Under the pieces are notes generated by a model. The model ran no database searches, was not told the origin of the DNA, and saw only the letters and a list, made by a program, of their open reading frames with translations. A program made the translations under genes and the position numbers. Of a stretch of 64,000 bases of DNA, positions 1-12,073 are shown piece after piece. The stretch covers positions 62,001 through 126,000 of the forward strand of contig NZ_SNXY01000012.1 in the NCBI RefSeq assembly GCF_004362745.1. The letters are read 5' to 3'. How positions within the stretch are numbered: the first letter of the stretch is position 1; each line of letters begins with the position of its first letter. This DNA comes from Oharaeibacter diazotrophicus (GTDB taxonomy: Bacteria > Pseudomonadota > Alphaproteobacteria > Rhizobiales > Pleomorphomonadaceae).

Positions 1-702
1 GGCGGCGAAAAGGCCGTCGCGGCCGGCTTCATGCGCCAGTTCCTGCAGCTTTTCAAGCGGAATCATGTCCACTTCGCCGTAGGGTCCGACGACGAGCCGG
101 CGCAGGTCCACCACGTGGCCGCGGGTGCCGAGGCGGCGGCCGATGTCACGGGCGAGGGCGCGCACGTAGGTGCCCTTGCCGCATTCGCACTCGAACACGG
201 CGGTGTCGGCGTCCGGGGTCGCGACGAGGTCGATCGTGTGGATGGTGACCGGGCGGGCGTCGAGCACCACCTCCTCGCCGGCGCGGGCGAGGTCGTAGGC
301 GCGCTCGCCGTCGACCTTGATCGCCGAGAAGGCCGGCGGGACCTGCTCGATCTCGCCCTCGAACTCGTCGAGCACGGCGTCGACCGCGTCGGCGGACGGG
401 CGGACGTCGGACGTCGCGACCGTCTCGCCCTCGGTGTCGTCGGTCGTGGTCTCGACGCCCCAGCGCACGGTGAAGCGGTAGATCTTGCGGCCGTCCTGGA
501 CGAAGGGGACGGTCTTCGTCGCCTCGCCGAGCGCGATCGGCAGCATGCCGGAGGCGAGCGGGTCGAGCGTGCCGGCGTGGCCGGCCTTGGAGGTGCCGAA
601 CAGCCGCTTGATCGCCCCGACCGCCTGGGTGGACGTGATGCCCACCGGCTTGTCGAGGAGCACCCAGCCGTGGACGAAATTGTTCTTCTGCCTGCGGGCC
701 AT
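1..702 (-). CDS. truB: tRNA pseudouridine(55) synthase TruB, 3' end outside the window
   Basis: Makes pseudouridine 55 in the T-loop of tRNAs. The 234 visible codons begin [19 protein letters not shown], the classic TruB start, and contain the catalytic-loop motif [12 protein letters not shown] with the nucleophilic Asp, then the family's [15 protein letters not shown] stretch. The reading frame is open to base 1, so the last part (PUA-like C-terminus) is cut off by the window edge. In related genomes truB directly follows rbfA. Here two accessory genes (a GloVer-repeat protein and a GST) lie between them, with 137 bp separating this start from the preceding gene. The identification is secure; only the true C-terminus is unseen. 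Confidence 0.95.
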   Translation of the reverse strand, partial: MARRQKNNFVHGWVLLDKPVGITSTQAVGAIKRLFGTSKAGHAGTLDPLASGMLPIALGEATKTVPFVQDGRKIYRFTVRWGVETTTDDTEGETVATSDVRPSADAVDAVLDEFEGEIEQVPPAFSAIKVDGERAYDLARAGEEVVLDARPVTIHTIDLVATPDADTAVFECECGKGTYVRALARDIGRRLGTRGHVVDLRRLVVGPYGEVDMIPLEKLQELAHEAGRDGLFAA

Positions 703-839
703 GTCGGCGGAAACCCCGGAGACGCCGGGCGGGATTCGGACCCGCGGGACGGCGGTGGACGGGCGCACGGCACCCGCGCGCCCCGGAAGGCGCCGCTCAT
801 AGCCGAGGCGGGCGGGCATGGCAACCGCCCGGGGTGCCG

Positions 840-2216
840 TCACGGGTTCGGGCCGACCTTGACGCGCCAGATCGTGCCGCCGTCCGCGGACGTGACGCCG
901 TAGATCCAGCCCGCGCTCTCGACGATGGCGCCGAAGGGGTGGCTCCCGAAGTCGTCGTCGCCGCAGCCGAAGGACGCCGCGATCTGGTAGCGGTAGCTCG
1001 CTCCGCCGGCGACGGGGATCAGGCGGAACAGGGTGCCGTTGCCGCAGGCGCCGCCTTCCGACGTGGTTCCCCAGACGTGGCCGTTGCGGCGCACGAGCAG
1101 CCCGCCCCGGGGGGCGGCGCCGTCTCCGGCCCGGTCGCCGAAGCGGTGCAGGATCCTGAAATTCGCAGCGCCGGTGGTCGAGGGCTTCAGGGTGTAGAGC
1201 ACGCCCGGACCCCAGCGATCGGTCCTGTCGTTGATGCCGCCGCTCGAGGTCGTGCCGTAGAGGCGGCCGCCGGGCGTGATCACCAGACCGGTGTCCGGGT
1301 ACATGCCGTCGTTGTCCGGCGCCGGATCCGCGTCCGTCCACTTGAAGGTCTTGACCAGCTTCTGCCGATAGCCCTTTCCGGACAGCTTCAGGCGGAAGAT
1401 CGTGCCGAGGCCGACGGCGCCGCCGAAGGTCGCGGTGCCGTAGATCGTGTCGCCACAGTGGCAGCCGAGCGCCAGGGCGCCCTGCGGCTGCGCGCCGATC
1501 ACGGCGTGGCGGTCGTCCCGGCCGTCGGGATCGACGAAGTAGCTCACCGCCGACGTCGTCCAACCACCCTCGCCCTCCGCGAGGCGATAGACGGCGCCGT
1601 TGACGGCCGCCGGCGCCTTCGGCGAGAAGTCGCCCGAATTGCCGGTCACGAGCAAGGACCCGTCGGACGTGATCGTGATCGGCCGATGGCCGGCGACCTC
1701 GCCGGCGATCGGGCCCGAAACAGGTGTCGGCTTCCACTCGGTCGCGCCTTCCGCGACGGGAGCCAGGACGAAGTAGTGACCCGGGTCGCGGGCACAGGGG
1801 CCGTGGCAGGCGCCTCCGCTGATCGCGCCCCAGTCGACCGACGAGTAGAGCCGGCCGTCCGGACCGACGGTGACCTGCCGGGGAATGCGGCCGCGGTCGT
1901 CGCGCTCCTCGTCGGGCTCGTCGAAGCTGTAGAGCGTCTCGAGCTCGGAGCCCGGGCGGAGCCGGAAGATGGTGCCGGAATCCTCGACGATCGTGCCGGT
2001 CGCGTCCCGGATGTTCCGGGTCGATCCGTAGAGCGTCCCGTCCGATCCGACCGCCAGGCCGGCCGAGGGATCGACCCCGCCCGGGCGGTCGAAGCGCCAC
2101 ACGAGTTCCGGCCGAAACGTCGGGGGCGCCGCATCGGCGCGCGCCGGCACGGACGACAGGGTCGCCAGGAGTAGGGCGGCAGAGATCGAAACGCGGCGAC
2201 CCGGCGTCCTCGTCAT
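840..2216 (-). CDS. Secreted GloVer-type tandem repeat protein
   Basis: The predicted 458-residue protein starts with a clear Sec signal peptide ([20 protein letters not shown], then an ARADA cleavage region). The mature part carries repeated blocks ending in motifs such as [25 protein letters not shown] and VWGTTSEGG. These match the GloVer repeat family (choice-of-anchor tandem repeat proteins), which probably fold as a beta-propeller-like structure. The ATG at 2216 is preferred over an in-frame start 25 codons upstream because a GGGGGGAA ribosome binding site precedes it and the signal peptide begins there. It lies between GST and truB in the translation operon, in the same direction, with 270 bp of its own upstream region. 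No enzymatic motif was seen and its function is unknown. Confidence 0.8.
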   Translation of the reverse strand: MTRTPGRRVSISAALLLATLSSVPARADAAPPTFRPELVWRFDRPGGVDPSAGLAVGSDGTLYGSTRNIRDATGTIVEDSGTIFRLRPGSELETLYSFDEPDEERDDRGRIPRQVTVGPDGRLYSSVDWGAISGGACHGPCARDPGHYFVLAPVAEGATEWKPTPVSGPIAGEVAGHRPITITSDGSLLVTGNSGDFSPKAPAAVNGAVYRLAEGEGGWTTSAVSYFVDPDGRDDRHAVIGAQPQGALALGCHCGDTIYGTATFGGAVGLGTIFRLKLSGKGYRQKLVKTFKWTDADPAPDNDGMYPDTGLVITPGGRLYGTTSSGGINDRTDRWGPGVLYTLKPSTTGAANFRILHRFGDRAGDGAAPRGGLLVRRNGHVWGTTSEGGACGNGTLFRLIPVAGGASYRYQIAASFGCGDDDFGSHPFGAIVESAGWIYGVTSADGGTIWRVKVGPNP

Positions 2217-2486
2217 GTCTTCCCCCCGCGCCGCCACGGACTCGAACGTCCGGGACGGCGCCGATCGTCGAATGGCAACTCCGATGCCCACCTCCTCGGG
2301 ACGGTGGGCGTGCGTGAAAATACCGAGACGAACGTATCACGACGTGAATTGAAGTAAACGCTTTTCGACGGCATGGATCGCGCGTCGGTCGCCGAACGCG
2401 CGAGCGTGCCGCCGCTCTCCCCGTCCGCGGTCGCGAAAAGGCGTGCGGCGTCCGCGTCGGCGCGGAGGCCGCAGCCTCGAGCGGTA

Positions 2487-3134
2487 TCAGCCGGCTCGCC
2501 CGTGCCCGGCCCGGGCGGCCTCGATCTCGGCGGTGGTCTTGGCCACGCGCAGGAAGGCCGGGCGGTTGGTGACGCGGTCGAGATAGGCGCCGAGCGCCGG
2601 CGTCCGCTCGAGCAGGCCGAAGCGGGTGATCCAGTCGAGCGAGACGCCCCACAGCACGTCCGCGGCCGAGAAGCGCTCGCCGAGGAGGTAGGGCCCCTCG
2701 GCGATCCGGTCGAGGATGGTGCGGATCGTGGTGTCGGGATCGGCGAAGGGCGACATCGAGCGCGGCGCCGGCTCGCGCTTCAAGTAGCGGTCCATGATCG
2801 CCGGCTCGAAGCAGGAGCCCTCGAAGGCGATCCAGCGGAGATAGGGGCCGCGCAACGGGTCGCCGATCGCCGGGGCGAGGCCGGCGCCCTGGAAGGCGTC
2901 GGCGAGGTAGATGGTGACGGCGACCTGCTCGGTGACGACGGCGCCGCGGTGCACGATCGTCGGCACCTTGCCCATCGGGTTGACGGCGAGGAAGTCGGGC
3001 TTCAGCTGGTCGTCGGCCTCCAGGTCGAGGAAGCGGACGTCGTAGGGCGCGCCGAGCTCCTCGAGCAGGACGCGGGTGCCGACGGCGCGGCTGTGGTGGT
3101 TGTAGTAGAGCGTGACGCGATCACTGTCCGTCAT
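2487..3134 (-). CDS. Glutathione S-transferase family protein
   Basis: A 215-residue cytosolic GST-fold protein. The N-terminal thioredoxin-like domain shows [19 protein letters not shown] and the conserved cis-Pro segment [11 protein letters not shown] followed by the Glu of VVTEQVAV, which contacts glutathione. The remainder is the all-alpha C-terminal domain ([12 protein letters not shown]). The start at 3134 is supported by a GGGAGG ribosome binding site; the longer reading frame upstream has no typical GST sequence. It follows rbfA in the same direction with a 106-bp gap, so it could be read as part of the operon. The substrate is unknown, and a detoxification or maleylacetoacetate isomerase-like role cannot be distinguished here. 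Confidence 0.88.
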   Translation of the reverse strand: MTDSDRVTLYYNHHSRAVGTRVLLEELGAPYDVRFLDLEADDQLKPDFLAVNPMGKVPTIVHRGAVVTEQVAVTIYLADAFQGAGLAPAIGDPLRGPYLRWIAFEGSCFEPAIMDRYLKREPAPRSMSPFADPDTTIRTILDRIAEGPYLLGERFSAADVLWGVSLDWITRFGLLERTPALGAYLDRVTNRPAFLRVAKTTAEIEAARAGHGRAG

Positions 3135-3240
3135 CTCCGACCTCCCTGTGGCTGTGTGCCCGTGGCGCGGATGCGCGCCGAGTCCATCCTGCCCGGGGAC
3201 GATGACGGGGGCTGTCACGAGCGTGCGGGAGGGCCGGTCC

Positions 3241-3684
3241 TCAATCCCCGCCGCCGTCCCCGCCATCGCCATCCTCGCTCGACGGCGCCTCGATGTCGCG
3301 CTTGACCTCGGGCGAGCGCAGCAGGGCGTCGATGCGGGCGTCCTCGTCGAAGCGGTCGTCGAAGCGGAAGACGAGGTCGGGCGCGTAGCGCAGGTCGATG
3401 CGGCGGGCGATCTGGCTGCGGATGAAGCCCTTGTGACGGGCGAGCGCCTTCGGCGCCGCCTGCGGGTCGGCGCCGACCAGGGCGGTGACGTAGACCGTCG
3501 CGTTCTTGAGGTCCGGCGAGACGCGGACCTCGGGGATGGTGACGATCAGCCGGTCGATCTCGTCGTCCTGGATCTCGCCGCGGGCGATCAGGTCGGCGAG
3601 GGCGTGGCGGATCAGTTCGCCGACGCGGAGCTGGCGCTGCGACGGCCCCTTGGGCTGGCCCTGGTCGTGGGCGCGGCGGGACAT
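3241..3684 (-). CDS. rbfA: 30S ribosome-binding factor A
   Basis: RbfA binds the 30S subunit near helix 1 of 16S rRNA and is needed for its maturation and cold adaptation. The 147-residue product has the KH-like RbfA core: QRQLRVGELIRHALADLI, then VTIPEVRVSPDLKNATVYV and RHKGFIRSQIARRIDLRY with PDLVFRFDD. The acidic, glycine-rich C-terminal tail (SSEDGDGGDGGGD) is typical of alphaproteobacterial homologues. A GAGGAA ribosome binding site lies 8 bases before the ATG. The gene normally follows infB directly, but here two YcxB-like genes lie in between. Confidence 0.96.
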   Translation of the reverse strand: MSRRAHDQGQPKGPSQRQLRVGELIRHALADLIARGEIQDDEIDRLIVTIPEVRVSPDLKNATVYVTALVGADPQAAPKALARHKGFIRSQIARRIDLRYAPDLVFRFDDRFDEDARIDALLRSPEVKRDIEAPSSEDGDGGDGGGD

Positions 3685-3736
3685 GGTGTGTTCCTCTTCG
3701 TTGTGGTCCTTGCGATGGCGCGAAAGGGGCGCGCCG

Positions 3737-4270
3737 TCAATCCACCGCGGCGGCGCTCATCGCGTCGACGTGGGCGGCGAAGGCTTCCATCTGGCGCCGG
3801 TCGGCGAAGGCGCGCCGGGGCACGGCGATGCCGGTGTCCGGCGTGGTGCGGACGAAGACGTGGCCGGCGGTGACGTCGACGGCGCCGATCTCGGCCCAGG
3901 TCGTCAGCGTCTCGGTGCCGTCGGCGCTCACCAGCAGGCCGTCGGGGCGGAGCGTCAGGCGCACGGGGCCGCGCGGCAGGTCGATGCGGGCGGTGCGGGC
4001 GTGGCGGTCGGCCCGATCGGCGGCCGCGCCAGAGACGACGACCAGCAGCGTCAGCGCGATCGCGACCAGCCACGCCCTCGGATCGTCGTCGGGGATGCCG
4101 AGCGCAGCGTCGGCGATCGGCCAGACCGTGCCGACCACGGCCGCGGCCACCGGCAGCAGCCACCAGCGCCGGGCCGACCAGCGCGGCCGGAGGGCGGCCA
4201 GCGCCGCGGCGTCGGCGGTGCCGAGGCGGTAGTCGAGCCGGTCGACCGGCGGCGGCGCGGCGTCAGGCAC
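3737..4270 (-). CDS. YcxB-like membrane protein (second of a pair)
   Basis: This 177-residue protein has two adjacent hydrophobic segments at about residues 34-55 (WWLLPVAAAVVGTVWPI) and 66-82 (AWLVAIALTLLVVVSGA). They are followed by a soluble C-terminal part (PVRLTLRPDGLLVSADGTE...TTWAEIGAVDV...FVRTTPDTGIAVPRRAF) that resembles the YcxB-like C-terminal domain, a PH-like fold of unknown function. It overlaps the upstream gene by 8 bp, so the two are almost certainly co-translated, and it ends 52 bp before rbfA. The two pair members share the layout of a membrane part plus a YcxB-like domain, and may be an old duplication or form a heteromer. The assignment to the family is by pattern only. 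Confidence 0.65.
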   Translation of the reverse strand: MPDAAPPPVDRLDYRLGTADAAALAALRPRWSARRWWLLPVAAAVVGTVWPIADAALGIPDDDPRAWLVAIALTLLVVVSGAAADRADRHARTARIDLPRGPVRLTLRPDGLLVSADGTETLTTWAEIGAVDVTAGHVFVRTTPDTGIAVPRRAFADRRQMEAFAAHVDAMSAAAVD

Positions 4271-4802
4271 CGGCGCCGCGCGCCCGCTGCCAGGCGTCCC
4301 GGATGGTCGCGACGTCGTTCGGAAAGCCGGCGGTTTCGAGCGCGCGCAGCGGCACGGCGTGGATGTCGTGCCAGCGCGTCACCATGAAGAGGAAGCCCTC
4401 GGCTTCGCGCAGTTCGGTAACGGCGGCCCAGTCGATCCGGCTCCGGAAGCCGGGGCCGGCGATCTGGAAAGCGTCCGCCCACCACGTGAAGCTGCGGTGG
4501 CCGAGCCGCGGGTCGTCGGGCGCCATGTCGCCGGGCTTCGGCGTCAGCTTCCAGCCGACGAAGCCGAGGGCGCCGACGAAGGCCAACCCGTCCTCCCACG
4601 GCGGCAGGTCGAGGCCGGTGGCACGGTGGACGTAGAGCTTGACGAGGCAGAACACGAGGCCGCCGATCGCCATGCCGGCGAAGAGACGGCGCAGCCGCTC
4701 GTGGCAGCCCCAGTGCCTGGCCCCAAAGGCCGGACGCGCGAACGCGGCGGACATGGCGGCCGCGTCCGCAGGTGTCAGGTCGTAGTGGACCTCGTCGGTC
4801 AT
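4263..4802 (-). CDS. YcxB-like membrane protein (first of a pair)
   Basis: The 179-residue product begins MTDEVHYDLTPADAAAMSAAF and has hydrophobic stretches near residues 38-54 (LRRLFAGMAIGGLVFCLV) and 72-84 (LAFVGALGFVGW). A soluble region follows with RSFTWWADAFQIAG, DWAAVTELREAEGFLFM and a final HAVPLRALE...ATIRDAW, the usual end of YcxB-like domains. A GGAGG sequence precedes the ATG, 28 bp after the infB stop, so it is probably read with infB. Its stop overlaps the start of the second YcxB-like gene. The function is unknown. The location between infB and rbfA is unusual and may be a lineage-specific insertion. Confidence 0.65.
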   Translation of the reverse strand: MTDEVHYDLTPADAAAMSAAFARPAFGARHWGCHERLRRLFAGMAIGGLVFCLVKLYVHRATGLDLPPWEDGLAFVGALGFVGWKLTPKPGDMAPDDPRLGHRSFTWWADAFQIAGPGFRSRIDWAAVTELREAEGFLFMVTRWHDIHAVPLRALETAGFPNDVATIRDAWQRARGAGA

Positions 4803-4830
4803 CCCGCCTCCGGGCGGCGCGACGCTCCGG

Positions 4831-7578
<2,748 letters not shown>

Positions 7579-7646
7579 ACCGTGCTCTATCCTCGCCGGC
7601 CGAAACGGCGATCCGACGGCCCTCGGGGGCCGGATCGCCGAATGAC

Positions 7647-8459
7647 CTATCCCTTGCGGTCCCCTCGTCCGAGGTCCGCCATCCAGTCCACATCCGGCGA
7701 CCCGCCCCTGTAACGGGCGAGCGCGGCGGCGTTTCTCAGGAAGCTGGTGCTCACCCCGCCGGCGAGCAGTGCAGCATGTATCACATTTGTCCCGCCCAAT
7801 GCCAAATCCAAATCGGCACCGCGGAACAATCCGGCGACGACGTGCGGCACGGCCACAGGGGGGAGCGGGTCGCGCGTCTCGGCGGCGCCCTCGTCCCTCA
7901 TGTCGGTGTCGCCGGCCCCTTCGTCCAGGGTGGCGCGGCCGACTTTCGCGTCCGTGTCGTCGTCTTCGTCGTCGAAATCGTCGTCGGCGGCGTCGTCCAG
8001 GTCGTCGCCGGCGTCGGCGCGCAACCGGCGCCGGATCGCCTGGGCGACCTTGCGGCGGCCGTCGTCGCGGGCCTCCTCGGCGTGGATCACCGCCACCACC
8101 TTGTCGCGCCCGAGCGCCGCCGTGACCTTGCCGAAGCCGGTCACCACGCGGCCCGCCTTGCGCGCCATCGACAGCGACGACAGCGCCACCTCCGCGAGCA
8201 GGCGGTCGACCAGGTCCGGCAGGCCGGGGTCGACCGTCGCCTCGGCCTTGAAGCCGCGGGCGAACAGCTTGCGGCGCACCGCTTCGGCGACCATGTCGCG
8301 GCGCGCGGTCACCCACACGCCGCGGCCCGGCAGCTTGCCGCGCACGTCCGGCACCACGGCGCCGTCGGGCGCGCGCACGAAGCGCAGCAGCCCCTCGGGC
8401 GGCTGCGCCGTGCGCGTCACCACGCAGGTGCGCTCGGCGGTGTCGGGCCGGTCGGCCAT
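7647..8459 (-). CDS. YlxR/DUF448 and L7Ae-like RNA-binding protein
   Basis: The 270-residue protein has an N-terminal YlxR fold (residues 1-80) with [19 protein letters not shown] and the [11 protein letters not shown] loop, which form the nucleic acid-binding surface in YlxR. An L7Ae/L30e-like part follows ([19 protein letters not shown]...[11 protein letters not shown]). The middle is very acidic (residues about 150-175). The position between nusA and infB is the standard one for this two-domain rhizobial protein. The ATG at 8459 is chosen because GGGAG lies just before it; an in-frame GTG four codons earlier is the alternative. The C-terminal third includes a hydrophobic conserved tail ([14 protein letters not shown]). 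It probably binds rRNA or RNase P RNA; the exact target is unknown. Confidence 0.88.
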   Translation of the reverse strand: MADRPDTAERTCVVTRTAQPPEGLLRFVRAPDGAVVPDVRGKLPGRGVWVTARRDMVAEAVRRKLFARGFKAEATVDPGLPDLVDRLLAEVALSSLSMARKAGRVVTGFGKVTAALGRDKVVAVIHAEEARDDGRRKVAQAIRRRLRADAGDDLDDAADDDFDDEDDDTDAKVGRATLDEGAGDTDMRDEGAAETRDPLPPVAVPHVVAGLFRGADLDLALGGTNVIHAALLAGGVSTSFLRNAAALARYRGGSPDVDWMADLGRGDRKG

Positions 8460-8500
8460 CTCTGCTCCCACGCGTCCGTGTCGTCGAGGACCGGGGCCGG

Positions 8501-10117
8501 TCAGGCCTCGGCCACCTCCTCGCCCTCGGTCTCGCCGCCCTCGCCCTCGTCCTCGGGCGCTTCCTCGGCGGGGGCCTCGATCCAGCCGGCGACGACGCGC
8601 GCGGCCATGATGATCGCCTCGGCGTCGGCGCGGGAAACGTCGAGCTCGGAGAAGGTGCCCTTGTGGCGCGTGACCTCGCCGCCCTTGCGCTCGGTCCAGC
8701 CGACGAGGTCGTCGGCGGCGCAGCCGGCGAGGTCCTCGACGGAGAGCAGGCCGTCCTTGCCGAGGGCGACCATCATCGCGGTGGTGACGCCGGCGACCTG
8801 ACGCAGGTCGTCGGAGACGCCCATGCGGACGCGCTCCTCGTCGAGCTCGCGCTCCTTGGCGTCGAGGAACTCCTGGGCGCGGGCCTGGATCTCCTCGGCG
8901 GTGTCGTCGTCGAAGCCCTCGATCGAGGCGATCTCGTCGCGGTCGACGAAGGCGAGCTCCTCGACGGTGGCGAAGCCCTCGGTGGCGAGCAGCTGGCCGA
9001 CCACCTCGTCGACATTGAGCGCCTCCATGAAGAGCTGGGTGCGCTCGTTGAACTCCTTCTGGCGCCGCTCGCTCTCCTCGGCCTCGGTCATGATGTCGAT
9101 GGCCCAGCCGGTCAGCTGGCTGGCGAGGCGGACGTTCTGGCCGCGGCGGCCGATCGCCAGCGACAGCTGCTCGTCGGGGACGACGACCTCGATGCGCTCG
9201 GCGTCCTCGTCGAGCACCACCTTCGACACCTCGGCCGGCTGCAGCGCGTTGACGATGAAAGTGGCCGCGTCGGGCGACCAGGGGATGATGTCGATCTTCT
9301 CGCCCTGGAGCTCCTGCACCACCGCCTGGACGCGGCTGCCGCGCATGCCGACGCAGGCGCCGACCGGGTCGATCGAGGAGTCCTTGGAGATCACGGCGAT
9401 CTTGGCGCGCGAACCGGGGTCGCGGGCGACGGCCTTCACCTCGATGATGCCGTCGTAGATCTCGGGGACCTCCTGGGCGAACAGCTTGGCCATGAAGGTC
9501 GGGTGGGTGCGCGACAGGAACACCTGCGGCCCGCGCTGCTCGCGGCGGACGTCGAAGATCAGCGCGCGGATGCGGTCGCCGTAGCGGAAGCTCTCGCGCG
9601 GGATCAGTTCGTCGCGCCGGCAGATCGCCTCGCCGCGGCCGAGGTCGACGATGACGTTGCCGTATTCGACGCGCTTGACGACGCCATTGACGACCTCGCC
9701 CATGCGGTCCTTGAACTCGTCGAACTGGCGGTCGCGCTCGGCCTCGCGCACCTTCTGCACGATGACCTGCTTGGCCGACTGGGCGGCGATGCGGCCGAAG
9801 TCGATCGGCGGCAGCGGCTCGGCGATGAAGTCGCCGAGGCGGGCGGCCGGGTTGCGGTGGCGGGCGTCGACGAGGTCGATCTCGGTCGAGGAATTCTCGA
9901 CGCGCTCGACCACCTGCAGGAGGCGCTGCAGCCGGATCTCGCCGGTGCGCGGGTTGATCTCGGCGCGGACGTCGGTCTCGGAGCCGTAGCGCGAGCGGGC
10001 CGCCTTCTGGATGGCGTCCTCCATCGCGGTGATCACGATCTGGCGGTCGATCGACTTCTCGCGCGCGACCGCGTCGGCGATCTGCAGGAGTTCGAGTCGG
10101 TTCGCACTGACGGCCAT
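8501..10117 (-). CDS. nusA: Transcription termination/antitermination protein NusA
   Basis: NusA binds RNA polymerase and RNA and controls pausing, termination and antitermination. The 538-residue product shows the N-terminal RNAP-binding domain ([18 protein letters not shown]), an S1 domain ([20 protein letters not shown]), two KH domains ([20 protein letters not shown] and [20 protein letters not shown]) and C-terminal helix-hairpin-helix acidic repeats ([20 protein letters not shown]). It ends in a Glu-rich tail. The start has GGAGAGA just upstream. The gene is 71 bp after rimP, and a 9-bp perfect stem lies in that gap. The attenuator-like terminator in the rimP leader is a plausible target of NusA autoregulation. 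Confidence 0.97.
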   Translation of the reverse strand: MAVSANRLELLQIADAVAREKSIDRQIVITAMEDAIQKAARSRYGSETDVRAEINPRTGEIRLQRLLQVVERVENSSTEIDLVDARHRNPAARLGDFIAEPLPPIDFGRIAAQSAKQVIVQKVREAERDRQFDEFKDRMGEVVNGVVKRVEYGNVIVDLGRGEAICRRDELIPRESFRYGDRIRALIFDVRREQRGPQVFLSRTHPTFMAKLFAQEVPEIYDGIIEVKAVARDPGSRAKIAVISKDSSIDPVGACVGMRGSRVQAVVQELQGEKIDIIPWSPDAATFIVNALQPAEVSKVVLDEDAERIEVVVPDEQLSLAIGRRGQNVRLASQLTGWAIDIMTEAEESERRQKEFNERTQLFMEALNVDEVVGQLLATEGFATVEELAFVDRDEIASIEGFDDDTAEEIQARAQEFLDAKERELDEERVRMGVSDDLRQVAGVTTAMMVALGKDGLLSVEDLAGCAADDLVGWTERKGGEVTRHKGTFSELDVSRADAEAIIMAARVVAGWIEAPAEEAPEDEGEGGETEGEEVAEA

Positions 10118-10161
10118 GGTCTTCTCTCTCCGGATCCCGTTGCCGGGGGCTTCAGCGATCG

Positions 10162-10184
10162 GGGCGCCCCGCCGCGGGGCGCCC
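10162..10184 (-). other. Intercistronic hairpin between rimP and nusA
   Basis: A perfect 9-bp inverted repeat (gggcgcccc / ggggcgccc) with a 5-base loop lies in the 71-bp gap between rimP and nusA. No run of T follows on the minus strand, so it is not a classical terminator. It may be an RNA stability or processing element within the polycistronic transcript. Confidence 0.5.
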
Positions 10185-10188
10185 GCCT

Positions 10189-10785
10189 TCAGGTCCTGTT
10201 CTGGCGCAACGCCTCGCGGATCAGGGCGTCGTTCAGCACCAGCTTCGCCTCGTCGAGGGTGTCGAGGCGGAACCAGATCTCCTGGGTGCCGTCCTCGAGG
10301 CTCTGTAGCAGGCGCACGCCACCCTCCTCGCCGCGGGTGCCGAGCAGCCAGCCGCGGAAGCGCTTGCGGCCGGCGACCGGCACCTGCAGCTCGATCTTGG
10401 CCTCGAAACCGGACCAGCGGTCGAAGTCGGAGCGGCGGACCAGCGGCCGGTCGATGCCCGGCGAGGAGACCTCGAGGTGGTAGGCGCCCGAGATCGGGTC
10501 GTCGACGTCGAGGGCCGGGGACACCGCCTTCGACACCGTCTCGCAGTCCTCGACGGTCATGCCGCCGTCGGCGCGCTCGGCGAAGATCTGCAGCGTCAGG
10601 CCGTTCTGGCCGAACAGGCGGACGCGGACGAGACGGTAGCCGAGGTCGATCAGCACCGGCGCGACGATCGCCGCCACCCGCGCGTCGACGCCGGTCTCGG
10701 AGACGATGCGCGGCTCGGCGAGATCGGTCTCGACGGGGGAGCCGCCGAGGGGCGGCAGCGGCGTGTCGGGGGTGTCTGCGGTCAT
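10189..10785 (-). CDS. rimP: Ribosome maturation factor RimP
   Basis: RimP acts early in 30S subunit maturation, before S12 and S19 join. The 198-residue protein has the RimP N-terminal domain ([60 protein letters not shown]) with the signature [14 protein letters not shown]. The SH3-like C-terminal domain (KRFRGWLLG...[19 protein letters not shown]) follows. The first 25 residues are a less conserved extension. It is the first gene of the rimP-nusA-ylxR-infB operon and is preceded by a predicted promoter and a leader terminator. Confidence 0.96.
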   Translation of the reverse strand: MTADTPDTPLPPLGGSPVETDLAEPRIVSETGVDARVAAIVAPVLIDLGYRLVRVRLFGQNGLTLQIFAERADGGMTVEDCETVSKAVSPALDVDDPISGAYHLEVSSPGIDRPLVRRSDFDRWSGFEAKIELQVPVAGRKRFRGWLLGTRGEEGGVRLLQSLEDGTQEIWFRLDTLDEAKLVLNDALIREALRQNRT

Positions 10786-10836
10786 CGGTCCCAGGCGGTC
10801 GCGCGACCCGATGCCGGCCGGAGGGGGCCGGATATG

Positions 10837-10867
10837 AAAAAGGAGCGGGTCCGGGGGGACCCACTCC
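10837..10867 (-). terminator. Intrinsic terminator in the rimP-nusA-infB leader (putative attenuator)
   Basis: On the minus strand, GGAGTGGGTCC and GGACCCGCTCC pair as an 11-bp stem (one G-U pair) around a CCCC loop, followed at once by TTTTT. This is a textbook Rho-independent terminator. It lies 52 bp before the rimP ATG and downstream of the predicted -10 box at 10,905-10,910. It would therefore stop transcripts that start at that promoter as well as readthrough from adhP. This suggests premature termination control of the operon, though it could serve mainly as the adhP terminator. Confidence 0.75.
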
Positions 10868-10904
10868 CAATCCGCTCATCGAGCGCATCAGAACTGTTGC
10901 CGTC

Positions 10905-10933
10905 TACTTAACCCCGCCGGCGGCGGAAATCAA
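10905..10933 (-). promoter_or_regulatory. Predicted sigma-70 promoter for rimP-nusA-infB
   Basis: On the minus strand, TTGATT (10,928-10,933) and TAAGTA (10,905-10,910) are separated by exactly 17 bp. This is the only well-spaced pair seen in the 167-bp gap between the adhP stop and rimP. Transcription would start near 10,898 and pass through the leader terminator before reaching rimP. Confidence 0.5.
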
Positions 10934-10952
10934 GCTCCGACGGCCGTCCCGT

Positions 10953-11978
10953 TCACAGCTCGAGCACGATGCGGCCCTCGACCTCGCCCTTCTTCAGGCG
11001 CTCGAAGATGCCGTTGATGTTGTCGAGGCTGTCGGTGGTGGTGGTCGGCTTGACCTTGCCCTCTGCGGCGAACTCGATCGCCTCGGCGAGGTCGCGGCGG
11101 GTGCCGACGATCGAGCCGCGGATGGTGACGCGCTTCAGCACGACGTCGAAGATCGGCGTCGGGAAGTCGCCCGGCGGCAGGCCGCAGAGGCTGATGGTGC
11201 CGCGCCGGCGCACCAGCTTCAGGGCGTCGGCGAAGGCTGCGCGGGAGACCGCGGTGACGAGCACGCCGTGGGCGCCGCCGTGGGTGGCGTTCTCGATCTC
11301 GTGGGCGAGGTTCTGCGTCCTGGCGTTGATCGTCGCCTCGGCGCCGAGCGCGCGGGCGAGCGCGAGCTTGTCGTCGTCGACGTCGACGGCGACCACGTGC
11401 AGGCCCATCGCCTTGGCGTATTGGACGGCGACGTGGCCGAGACCGCCGATGCCGGAGATCGCGACCCACTGGCCGGGGCGCGCCTCGGTCTCCTTCAGGC
11501 CCTTGTAGGTGGTGACGCCGGCGCACAGGATCGGCGCCATCGCCACGAAGTCCGGGTTGTCGGGCAGCTTGCCGACGTAGTCGGCGGCGGCGAGCACGTA
11601 TTCGGCATAGCCGCCGTCGACGCCGTAGCCGGTGTTGTGCTGGCCCTCGCAGAGCGTCTCCCAGCCGGTCTCGCAATGCTCGCAGCAGCCGCAGGCGTCG
11701 TGCAGCCAGGGCACGCCGACCGGGTCGCCCTCCTTGAGGTGCTTGACGCCCGGGCCGACCTTGGCGACGTAGCCGACGCCCTCGTGGCCGGGGATGAAGG
11801 GCAGCTTGGGCTTGACCGGCCAGTCGCCGTCGGCGGCGTGGAGGTCGGTGTGGCAGACGCCGCTGGCGATCACCTTGACCAGGACCTCGCCGAGGCCCGG
11901 TTCCGGGATCGGGACCTCCTCGATCACGAGGGGCTGGCCGAAGGCCCGCACCACGGCGGCTTTCATGGTGGCAGTCAT
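10953..11978 (-). CDS. adhP: Zinc-dependent alcohol dehydrogenase, AdhP type
   Basis: A 341-residue medium-chain zinc alcohol dehydrogenase that interconverts ethanol or other primary alcohols and aldehydes with NAD(H). The catalytic zinc ligands sit in [15 protein letters not shown] and [11 protein letters not shown], and the four-Cys structural zinc site in [16 protein letters not shown]. The Rossmann fold shows [17 protein letters not shown]. The length and the [15 protein letters not shown] segment match the AdhP family. GGAGACG precedes the first ATG; an internal ATG four codons in is less likely. A perfect FNR/FixK box lies 75 bp upstream (centre to ATG), which points to induction under low oxygen. 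It sits between the pyruvyl transferase gene and rimP. Confidence 0.93.
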   Translation of the reverse strand: MTATMKAAVVRAFGQPLVIEEVPIPEPGLGEVLVKVIASGVCHTDLHAADGDWPVKPKLPFIPGHEGVGYVAKVGPGVKHLKEGDPVGVPWLHDACGCCEHCETGWETLCEGQHNTGYGVDGGYAEYVLAAADYVGKLPDNPDFVAMAPILCAGVTTYKGLKETEARPGQWVAISGIGGLGHVAVQYAKAMGLHVVAVDVDDDKLALARALGAEATINARTQNLAHEIENATHGGAHGVLVTAVSRAAFADALKLVRRRGTISLCGLPPGDFPTPIFDVVLKRVTIRGSIVGTRRDLAEAIEFAAEGKVKPTTTTDSLDNINGIFERLKKGEVEGRIVLEL

Positions 11979-12046
11979 GGGTCGTCTCCGATTCCACCGC
12001 GCGCGGCGGCTATGGGCGGAGACTATCGCGCCGACGGGGCCGATCC

Positions 12047-12060
12047 TTGATCGCGATCAA
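12047..12060. promoter_or_regulatory. Perfect FNR/FixK box upstream of adhP
   Basis: The 14-bp palindrome TTGATCGCGATCAA matches the FNR/FixK consensus TTGAT-N4-ATCAA at all ten positions. Its centre is 75 bp from the adhP ATG. A class II placement at -41.5 would put the start site near 12,012, with a weak -10-like TAGTCT/GATAGT at about 12,020-12,027. It lies in the 95-bp gap between the pyruvyl transferase stop and adhP. Confidence 0.75.
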
Positions 12061-12073
12061 CCGGCCGCCGGCA

